A stretch of DNA of 40,042 nucleotides from CAWVWD01 sp965662365 (GTDB lineage: Bacteria; Bacteroidota; Bacteroidia; Chitinophagales; Saprospiraceae), in contig CBFIHR010000038.1 of NCBI GenBank assembly GCA_965662365.1, positions 1 through 40,042 of the forward strand, read 5' to 3'. Within the stretch, counting starts at the first letter, position 1, and every line of letters begins with the position of its first letter. The position numbers were made by a program, and so were the translations under genes. Below the pieces are notes generated by a model. It did not search any database and was not told the DNA's origin. It worked only from the letters and a program-made list of their open reading frames with translations. Positions 34,070 to 40,042 of this stretch are shown piece by piece.

Positions 34070-34373
34070 TTAATTAAAGCATGATGATGAAAAAATAGAA
34101 TTTTAGGTTTATAATCTTTATGACTTGCTAAAATTCATAAATCAACTAATCACTAACGCTCAAAAAAAGTTCAAAAGTCCCTTTTGAACTTATCACATCA
34201 TTAAAAGCATAGGATAATAGATTCAAACCTTAAAAAATCCCTATCTTTATATGTGAAATTTCTAAATATTAGAAAAAATGTTTTCCGATTTTATCAAAAT
34301 AGTGTGATTTCGTCCAATTAGGAGATACTAAATATAGCAAACAATAAAATCAACAAATCAAAATAACTTATTA
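34070..34373. other. Intergenic region upstream of the thioredoxin pair
   Basis: About 300 bases without a gene. It contains a minus-oriented terminator hairpin (34167-34191) and a near-consensus -7 box TATCTTTA (34242-34249) that could serve the gene at 34374. Confidence 0.5.
34167..34191 (-). terminator. Orphan minus-strand terminator
   Basis: AAGTTCAAAAG (34167-34177) pairs with CTTTTGAACTT (34181-34191) over a 3-nt loop. On the minus strand a TTTTTTG tract follows. No intact minus-strand gene ends here, so it may be a leftover of lost sequence or block antisense transcription. Confidence 0.7.
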
Positions 34374-35552
34374 ATGAAATTTTTAGTCAAAAGCATTTAC
34401 GCTACTTTTTGGGTACTGTTATTTACATTGACGCAAGTCACTGCACAAGGAATTAAGTTTTTTCAGGGTTCGTATGAAGAGGCATTAGCAGAGTCAAAAA
34501 CACAAGGCAAACTGATATTTGTAGATGCTTACGCAGAATGGTGTGGACCTTGTAAGCGAATGGCCGCAACGGTTTTTAAGGAAGAAAAAGTCGGGGCATT
34601 TTATAATCAAAACTTCATCAATATGAAGATTGATATGGAAAAAGGAGAAGGTCCAAAGTTAGCTCGTAAATATGGTGTTCGGGCTTATCCGACTTTTTTC
34701 TTTTTAGATGAAAAGGGAGAAATTGTAGCCAAAGCAACCGGCGGAAGACAAACTAAACAATTCTTACAATTAGGTGAAAATGCCTTAAAAAAGTACGACA
34801 AATCGGGAGATTATGCGAAGGAATATGAAAAGGGCAACCGTTCGCCTGACTTATTAAGAAAGTATGCTTACGCATTATTAGCAACTAAAAAAGAGCATTT
34901 AAAGATAGCCAATCAATATTTTGATACACAAGAAGATTTGACGCAGGCTGTTAATCTGAATGCTATTTTTGATTTTACAACAGAAGCCGATTCTCGTATT
35001 TTTGATTTATTAATTCAAAACAAAGCAGCTATTGTTCAATTAAAATCAGAGTCAGCTGTACTTGATAAAATAGAGTCAGCTTGTTTTACAACAGTAAGAA
35101 AAGCAGCTGATTATAAATTTGAAAATTTGTTAGATGAGGCAAAATCGAAGATGAAGGCGAATTATCCACAAAAAGCTAAGGAGTTTTCGTTAAAAGCAGA
35201 CATGATTTATGGACTTGGTATAACAGATGCTGATTTATACGTGAAGTCGTGCAAAAAATACCTTAGTAAATATGCCAAAAATAACGCAGCGGAATATCAC
35301 GAAAAGGCCTTAATGCTCACAACACGTTTTAGTAATGACGTAAAAGCCATGAAAGTAGCTGAAAAATGGTCGAAAAAAGCTGCTGAAAATGGTGGTTTAG
35401 CTCATCAACAATTAACTTACGCTAAAATATTATATGCGAATGGTAAGCCCGAATCGGCATTTCGTGTAGCTAAAAAAGCACGGGAGTTGGCGGTCAAGGA
35501 AAATAGACCGACACGTTCTATTGACGATTTTTTAAGAACGATTAAGCCGTGA
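34374..35552 (+). CDS. Thioredoxin-fold protein with C-terminal helical repeats (copy 1, CGPC)
   Basis: A 392-residue exported protein. A signal peptide (residues 1-24) precedes a thioredoxin domain with the redox pair Cys57-Gly-Pro-Cys60 (DAYAEWCGPCKRM) and the cis-proline loop GVRAYPTFFF. The rest (about 150-392) is helical, with TPR-like motifs near the C-terminus (HEKALMLTTRF, KVAEKWSKKAAENGG, YAKILYANGKPESAFRVAKKA). It should be a periplasmic thiol-disulfide or DUF255-like reductase with a protein-binding tail; the partner is unknown. A paralogue follows after 22 nt, so the two form an operon. Confidence 0.87.
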   Translation: MKFLVKSIYATFWVLLFTLTQVTAQGIKFFQGSYEEALAESKTQGKLIFVDAYAEWCGPCKRMAATVFKEEKVGAFYNQNFINMKIDMEKGEGPKLARKYGVRAYPTFFFLDEKGEIVAKATGGRQTKQFLQLGENALKKYDKSGDYAKEYEKGNRSPDLLRKYAYALLATKKEHLKIANQYFDTQEDLTQAVNLNAIFDFTTEADSRIFDLLIQNKAAIVQLKSESAVLDKIESACFTTVRKAADYKFENLLDEAKSKMKANYPQKAKEFSLKADMIYGLGITDADLYVKSCKKYLSKYAKNNAAEYHEKALMLTTRFSNDVKAMKVAEKWSKKAAENGGLAHQQLTYAKILYANGKPESAFRVAKKARELAVKENRPTRSIDDFLRTIKP

Positions 35553-35574
35553 TTATCATAAAATAAAAATAACT

Positions 35575-36765
35575 GTGAAAAAAATAACTATTCTTTTCGG
35601 TATTCTCTCAATTGCTACTGGTGCGTTTGCTCAATCCATTGATTTTTCTAAACAATCATGGGAAAAAGTGCTGGCAGAAGCACAATCTTCTAATAAAAAT
35701 ATTTTTGTAGATGCTTACACGACTTGGTGCGTCCCTTGCAAAAAGATGGATAAATATGTTTTCACAAAGCCGAATGTAGCTACATTTTATAATGAATATT
35801 TCATCAGCATACAAATGGATATGGAAAAAGGGGAGGGGGCAACTTTTGCAAAAAAATATGATGTGAAAGCTTTCCCTACCTTATTATATTTCTCGCCAGA
35901 TGGAGAACTGCTGCATAGAGTCGCTGGGTATAAAAATTCTGATGAATTTTTGGAAGTTGGCATTACGGCCTTGAATCCAAAACTGCGTTTAGGTACAATG
36001 ACCAAAAAATATTTGCAGGGGGAACGGTCACCAGATTTTTTGAGGAAATACGCTTACGCCTGTAAGGCAGCTTTGGATTATAAATATCGTGATGTTGCGG
36101 AGATGTATTTGAATACACAAAAGGAATGGTCGTCGCCAGAAAATATTCAATTTATTTTTGATTTTACGGAAAATACTCGTTCTCGTTATTTCAATTACAT
36201 GATTGACAATCGAACGCTGTTTGAAAAGCAATTGGGTTCGGGAGCGGTTTTTAATAAGGTTCAAAGTATTATTCAAACTCGCTTAGATTTGATGCTGAAT
36301 CAAAAAAAGGAAAATGTAGCAGAGTTAAAGGAGATTGAGGAACTTTTTCAAAAAGTTTATAAAGAAGATGCTGTTGTGAAATATGCCGCTTTTCGTATGA
36401 CTTACTATCGTACACGAGGCGACAGAGGTGGTTTTGCGGAAGCGGCGGTGGATTATGTTGAAAATATGCAAGGTATTACTGCGGATGAATTAAATTCTAC
36501 AGCTCGTATTTTTGCAGAGGTGATTGAGGATGAAAAGATGTTAGAAAATGCGGTCAGCTGGTCGAAACGTGCGATTGAAATAGAAGCACGATACACGAAT
36601 TATTACACCTTGGCGGCACTTTATTACAAATTAGGTGAGAATAGAAAAGCGAAAAAGGCAGCGAAAAAAGCGATTAAAGTAGCGACTAAAAATAACGAAG
36701 ACGCTCAAGTGGTCAAAGATTTATTGAATCAAATCAAGTCTGGTAAAGAGTTTGGCGCATCGTAG
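35575..36765 (+). CDS. Thioredoxin-fold protein with C-terminal helical repeats (copy 2, CVPC)
   Basis: A 396-residue tandem paralogue of the preceding gene with the same layout: signal peptide (cut after FAQ), thioredoxin domain with Cys52-Val-Pro-Cys55 (DAYTTWCVPCKKM), cis-proline loop DVKAFPTLLYF and a C-terminal helical, TPR-like half (SWSKRAIEIEARYTNYYTLAALY split over two helices). Both share GERSPDFLRKYAYA-type and FDFT motifs. Substitution of Gly by Val in the CxxC would shift the redox potential, so the two may have split roles. Translation starts at GTG, 22 nt after copy 1. A terminator follows. Confidence 0.87.
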   Translation: MKKITILFGILSIATGAFAQSIDFSKQSWEKVLAEAQSSNKNIFVDAYTTWCVPCKKMDKYVFTKPNVATFYNEYFISIQMDMEKGEGATFAKKYDVKAFPTLLYFSPDGELLHRVAGYKNSDEFLEVGITALNPKLRLGTMTKKYLQGERSPDFLRKYAYACKAALDYKYRDVAEMYLNTQKEWSSPENIQFIFDFTENTRSRYFNYMIDNRTLFEKQLGSGAVFNKVQSIIQTRLDLMLNQKKENVAELKEIEELFQKVYKEDAVVKYAAFRMTYYRTRGDRGGFAEAAVDYVENMQGITADELNSTARIFAEVIEDEKMLENAVSWSKRAIEIEARYTNYYTLAALYYKLGENRKAKKAAKKAIKVATKNNEDAQVVKDLLNQIKSGKEFGAS

Positions 36766-36793
36766 TTTTTTTGTTATTCACTTTATTATAATT

Positions 36794-36828
36794 AAGAGTC
36801 AACTCGAAATTGTTGAGTTGGCTCTTTT
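36794..36828 (+). terminator. Terminator after the thioredoxin pair
   Basis: AAGAGTCAACTC (36794-36805) pairs with GAGTTGGCTCTT (36815-36826), one G-T pair, followed by TTTCATTTTTT. Confidence 0.82.
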
Positions 36829-36874
36829 CATTTTTTGAAATTTATCGCTTACTAAATATTTTAGCCGGTAAGGG

Positions 36875-36882
36875 TAGCTTTG
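36875..36882 (+). promoter_or_regulatory. Candidate -7 box for the gene at 36947
   Basis: TAGCTTTG fits TAnnTTTG and lies 64 nt upstream of the start codon. Confidence 0.45.
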
Positions 36883-36946
36883 TAGTGCGTAAAATATTGT
36901 AACTTGTTTTACTTTCTTTTAAATTATTAAAAATTTATTCATTCCT

Positions 36947-37555
36947 ATGAAAAATACTAATCAATACCTTTCAATATGCTTCGTATTTGTTGTTTGTCAA
37001 TTGATGGCTATCAGTACGTTTGCACAAACAACCATTGAAAAAGAAACTCGTACCAAATGCGAACGCTGTACCGAATATCTAAGTACAAATAACATGACTG
37101 ATTATGCGGCTGAAGATTGTCGTGTTTACAGAATGGTTTGTAGTCAATTAGATAATGAACCCATTATTGTTGGAAAAAGTACGGAAGCTCAGGCGATTTC
37201 GTTCGATGCAGGCACAACACAAGCTTTGGTGATTTTTACGGATGGTTTTAATAAGGTTTCTTATGAAGTGACGCCCAAAGTGACTATTCTGAACGAGGCG
37301 AAAGAAGCAATTAAAACGATTGAAACGAATATTTTCCAACAATATACAATTGATGAAACAGGTAAATTGAACATGAAAGGAATTTCAAAAATTCATAAAT
37401 TAGGAAGTGAGAAGAGGATATTGATGACGAATATTGAAGTGCCAGAAATAGAAGTAGATAATTTCTACATACAAGTTGAGTTTTTGTATTTTAATCCTCA
37501 GAATCAACAGAATGAGGTGGCAGAAAAGATTGTGACGCAATATGATATTCAATAG
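36947..37555 (+). CDS. Secreted cysteine-containing protein, unknown
   Basis: A 202-residue protein with a signal peptide (about 1-26, cut after FAQ). A short cysteine-rich head (TRTKCERCTEYLS, EDCRVYRMVC) carries four Cys that could form two disulfides or bind a metal. The rest is beta-rich with hydrophobic strands (ALVIFTDGFNKVSYEVTPKV, RILMTNIEVPEIEVDNFYIQ). I do not recognise a family. It is monocistronic, with a candidate -7 box at 36875 and a shared terminator downstream. The codon use matches its neighbours. Confidence 0.65.
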   Translation: MKNTNQYLSICFVFVVCQLMAISTFAQTTIEKETRTKCERCTEYLSTNNMTDYAAEDCRVYRMVCSQLDNEPIIVGKSTEAQAISFDAGTTQALVIFTDGFNKVSYEVTPKVTILNEAKEAIKTIETNIFQQYTIDETGKLNMKGISKIHKLGSEKRILMTNIEVPEIEVDNFYIQVEFLYFNPQNQQNEVAEKIVTQYDIQ

Positions 37556-37640
37556 CGTATGTAAAATTACTTATAATCCAAGAACTTCAAAAAGTTCAAA
37601 AACTTCTACCGAGGTTTCTGGATAAATAATATAAAACAAC

Positions 37641-37668
37641 AAAAGCCTTCTCGATCGAGAAGGCTTTT
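37641..37668. terminator. Bidirectional terminator between the secreted protein and citrate synthase
   Basis: AAAAGCCTTCTCGA (37641-37654) followed by its exact complement forms a self-complementary 28-nt palindrome with T runs on both strands. It serves two converging genes. Confidence 0.92.
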
Positions 37669-37696
37669 ATATATCAAACAATTTTATTTTTTATTC

Positions 37697-39019
37697 TTAT
37701 TTTGCTGCTGCTAAATGATCGGCAACTTTTTGTTTTGCCCAATCTGCTGTTACAGATTTTGGACGTTCTAAAGGTAAGCCCATTGCTCTTGACCAACAAC
37801 CGGCTGCCAAAACACCCATCGCTCTCGATACTCCAAATAATACGGTGTAGAATGGAAATTGATCCATACCATAATGTACTAATAATGCTCCAGAGTGAGC
37901 ATCGACATTTGGCCAAGGATTTTTTACTTTTCCTAATCCCATTAAGATTTCAGGTACAACATCGAAACACTTCCAAACAACATTTATGATGTCAGAATCT
38001 TTGATATTGCGTTCTGCGAAAGCACGTTGAGCCGTGAAACGTGGATCTGGTTGTCTTAATACAGCGTGTCCATATCCTGGAATTACTTTACCTGCATCTA
38101 AAGTCGCTTTAACGTAGGTTGCAATTTGCTCTTTAGTAGGCGTTTTCGTACCTAATTCGTCAAGCATATTGAATACCCACTTGATAACTTCTTGATTCGC
38201 CAAACCGTGTAACGGTCCTGCCAAAGAACACATTCCGCCAGCCAATGACAAATAAGCATCACTCAATGTCGAACCAACTAAGTGTGTCGTGTGAGCAGAC
38301 GCATTTCCACCTTCATGATCGGCGTGAACAGTCAAATATAAACGCATTAAACTCTTGAAATCCTCATTGTCAATACCTAACATATGAGCAAAGTTACCAC
38401 CCCAATCCAAACTTGGGTCAGGAGCGATATGATCTCCATTAAAGTAAGAACGGCGATAAATATAAGCTGCAATTCTTGGTAATTTTGCAATTAAGTTCAT
38501 CGTATCCTCGTAGGTTGCGTCCCAATATTCAGATTTGTGCATACCCTCCGCATAACGTTTTGCGAAAATACTTTCTGTTTGTAAAGACGAAATTGCAATG
38601 ATGAACTGCGTCATCGGATGTGCATCTGTTGATAAACTATCCAATGCTGCGAAAGTATGAGCAGGGATTTCGGCTCTCTCTCTCCATTCTTGAGAAATCG
38701 CATCAACTTCTTCTTGTGTCGGAATCTCACCAACTAACATCAAGTAAAACAAACCTTCCGGAAGCGGCTCTTTACCATTCGGGATTCTCGGTAATAATTC
38801 ACGTAGTTCGGGAATAGAATAACCTCTAAAACGAATACCAACTTGAGCGTCTAATGAAGAAGGTTCCCAGGGCATACTCGGCATACCTCTCATTCCACCG
38901 TAAATTTGACGAAGTTTAATATCTCCGACCGTAATATCACCATGCTCTTTTAGCATAGCTTTGACTTCCTTAGCTAAGGCTGATGCCTTTCCGTGAAACT
39001 TTTGTTTTAATGCGTCCAT
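37697..39019 (-). CDS. gltA: Citrate synthase, mitochondrial (eukaryotic) type
   Basis: Citrate synthase condenses acetyl-CoA and oxaloacetate at the entry to the TCA cycle. The 440-residue protein has the catalytic residues in mitochondrial-type context: His271 (SLAGPLHGLANQEV), His318 (VIPGYGHAVLRQPDPRF) and Asp373 (NPWPNVDAHSG). The segments YTVLFGVSRAMGVLA and LPLERPKS also follow the animal enzyme closely, unlike E. coli GltA, which has an N-terminal beta domain and allosteric NADH site. This type is known in some Bacteroidota. It should be a simple dimer without NADH control. A C-terminal AAAK tail is present. It is monocistronic. Confidence 0.95.
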   Translation of the reverse strand: MDALKQKFHGKASALAKEVKAMLKEHGDITVGDIKLRQIYGGMRGMPSMPWEPSSLDAQVGIRFRGYSIPELRELLPRIPNGKEPLPEGLFYLMLVGEIPTQEEVDAISQEWRERAEIPAHTFAALDSLSTDAHPMTQFIIAISSLQTESIFAKRYAEGMHKSEYWDATYEDTMNLIAKLPRIAAYIYRRSYFNGDHIAPDPSLDWGGNFAHMLGIDNEDFKSLMRLYLTVHADHEGGNASAHTTHLVGSTLSDAYLSLAGGMCSLAGPLHGLANQEVIKWVFNMLDELGTKTPTKEQIATYVKATLDAGKVIPGYGHAVLRQPDPRFTAQRAFAERNIKDSDIINVVWKCFDVVPEILMGLGKVKNPWPNVDAHSGALLVHYGMDQFPFYTVLFGVSRAMGVLAAGCWSRAMGLPLERPKSVTADWAKQKVADHLAAAK

Positions 39020-39412
39020 TTCTATTATTAATTCAAGATATTTGATAGTTAGTGAAAATTAATTTTCCTTTAGGAAAACTGATTCTCTGCAAAGTAGTTG
39101 CGAAAATTCGCATAAATTTAGCAAATATTCGCTTGTTTTTTACAAAAAATACGTATTCAAACTATAAAATTGACAAAAATTAAATTTTACAAACAAAATT
39201 CATTAAAAAAGGATTATACGAAATAAATAAACTTGTTAATAAAATAGTTGTTTTGACAAATAAGTTTATTAAAACTTGTTTTTATTCGCTTGAATATAGA
39301 TATTAGTGATTATTAACTACCTACCTCGAAATTTCGGGAGTAGGTAATTTTTGACCTAAAATAGAATAATTTTTCTAATAATTACTGAAAAACTAATTAC
39401 TAAAAAAAAGTT
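39020..39412. other. Divergent intergenic region between citrate synthase and hmgA
   Basis: About 390 AT-rich bases with no gene. It holds an imperfect palindrome around CGAAATTTCG (about 39317-39345, locus 3 of the CCGA(N)TCGG family). Promoters for both divergent genes must lie here; I found no clean TAnnTTTG match. Confidence 0.5.
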
Positions 39413-40042
39413 ATGCCGATATATCACAAACTGGGAAAAATCCCCCCGAAACGACACACGCAATTTCGTCAAGAAGATGGCAGCCTGTACAATGAGCAAG
39501 TATTTGGCACAATAGGCTTTGATGGCATGTCGTCTTTGTTGTATCATATTCACAGGCCAACAATGGTCAAAGAGATTTTAAAATCAACGGACGTAACGCC
39601 CAAAGTCGCAGTCGATAGAAATATGAAAGCCAGAAAACTCATTGGCTTTAATATCGAAGCCAAAGATGATTTTTTGGAAGCTCGTGAAGTGATGATGGTG
39701 AATAATGATATTCACATTGGACTTGCTGCACCTCGCAAATCGTTGCGGTCTTATTTTTATAAAAATGCAGATGCGGACGAAATGCTATTTATCCACCGAG
39801 GAACTGGCACTTTACGCACTTTTGTCGGAAATATTCGGTTTGAATATGGCGACTATTTGATTATTCCGAGAGGGATGATTTATCAAATTGATTTTGATAC
39901 GGAAGATAATAGAATCTTGTATGCGGAATCTTTTCATCCGATTTATACACCAAAACGCTATCGCAACTGGTTTGGTCAACTATTGGAACATTCACCTTTC
40001 TGTGAGCGAGATTATAAACTGCCAGAAAACTTAGAAACCTTT
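39413..40042 (+). CDS. hmgA: Homogentisate 1,2-dioxygenase, N-terminal part (runs off the window)
   Basis: The frame is open from the ATG at 39413 to the window end, 210 codons. The product begins MPIYHKLGKIPPKRHTQF, then continues LYNEQVFGTIGFDGMSSLLY and HIHRPTMVKE, which is how Bacteroidota homogentisate dioxygenases start. Later come DEMLFIHRGTGTLRTFVGN and YGDYLIIPRGMIYQI, the cupin strands of the N-terminal domain. The enzyme opens the homogentisate ring to maleylacetoacetate in tyrosine and phenylalanine breakdown, using ferrous iron. The iron-binding His/Glu residues of the C-terminal domain are beyond the window edge, so integrity cannot be judged. Confidence 0.93.
   Translation, partial: MPIYHKLGKIPPKRHTQFRQEDGSLYNEQVFGTIGFDGMSSLLYHIHRPTMVKEILKSTDVTPKVAVDRNMKARKLIGFNIEAKDDFLEAREVMMVNNDIHIGLAAPRKSLRSYFYKNADADEMLFIHRGTGTLRTFVGNIRFEYGDYLIIPRGMIYQIDFDTEDNRILYAESFHPIYTPKRYRNWFGQLLEHSPFCERDYKLPENLETF

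Noticed and set aside
35162..35170. A perfect DnaA box in the first thioredoxin gene
   Set aside because: It is solitary, inside a coding sequence and 4.5 kb from the cluster. One chance match in 40 kb is expected in AT-rich DNA.

Overview
The window is a stretch of low-GC bacterial chromosome that reads as Bacteroidota, probably a free-living aerobic member of the Saprospiria/Cytophagia-Chitinophagia side of the phylum. The clues are C-terminal T9SS sorting domains, TAnnTTTG-type -7 promoter boxes, DUF6261 and DUF6702 proteins, paired OmpH/Skp chaperones, a long-form urocanate hydratase, heme A synthase, a mitochondrial-type citrate synthase and the start of a homogentisate dioxygenase gene. 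I saw no tRNA, rRNA, insertion sequence or CRISPR array.

Layout. 1-166: start of a leucine-rich-repeat lipoprotein gene (minus strand). 167-1750: an accessory island with eight tandem 20/21-nt degenerate units (601-762), then a DUF6261 gene (948-1619) and a REP-like hairpin. 1832-11102: six minus-strand genes, namely a GH30 glycosidase lipoprotein, clpP, a small secreted protein, a 16-repeat WG protein, an S51 peptidase with a T9SS tail and an M1 metallopeptidase. 11292-11966: three parS-like centromere sites around a DUF6702 gene and in the hutU leader. 11993-19585: hutU, a beta-helix T9SS protein, two small lipoproteins and ligA. 19599-20144: a long imperfect inverted repeat and a second, orphan array of eleven 20/21-nt units. 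20294-24166: a di-heme peroxidase and a DUF839/PhoX-like T9SS protein (minus strand). 25052-28008: two OmpH/Skp genes, an alpha/beta hydrolase and lptB. 28372-30648: a cluster of nine perfect DnaA boxes plus variants around the heme A synthase gene, which I read as the chromosomal origin. 30830-40042: an OmpA-like protein, a CYTH protein, a trpG/pabA-type amidotransferase overlapping cvpA, yqeY, a decayed macro-domain gene, two tandem thioredoxin-fold proteins, a secreted unknown, citrate synthase and a truncated hmgA.

How it fits together. The DnaA-box cluster and the parS cluster lie about 17 kb apart, as expected of the origin-proximal part of a chromosome. Most genes are housekeeping (ligA, clpP, lptB, gltA, cox15, cvpA, yqeY) or export and envelope functions. 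hutU and hmgA belong to histidine and tyrosine/phenylalanine breakdown.

The least explained features are the two degenerate tandem arrays. Both have a 20-21-nt period, a purine-rich start and a CTC/TCC-type core, but they use different sequence. One sits just upstream of the DUF6261 gene. They are the best candidates here for an undescribed element.
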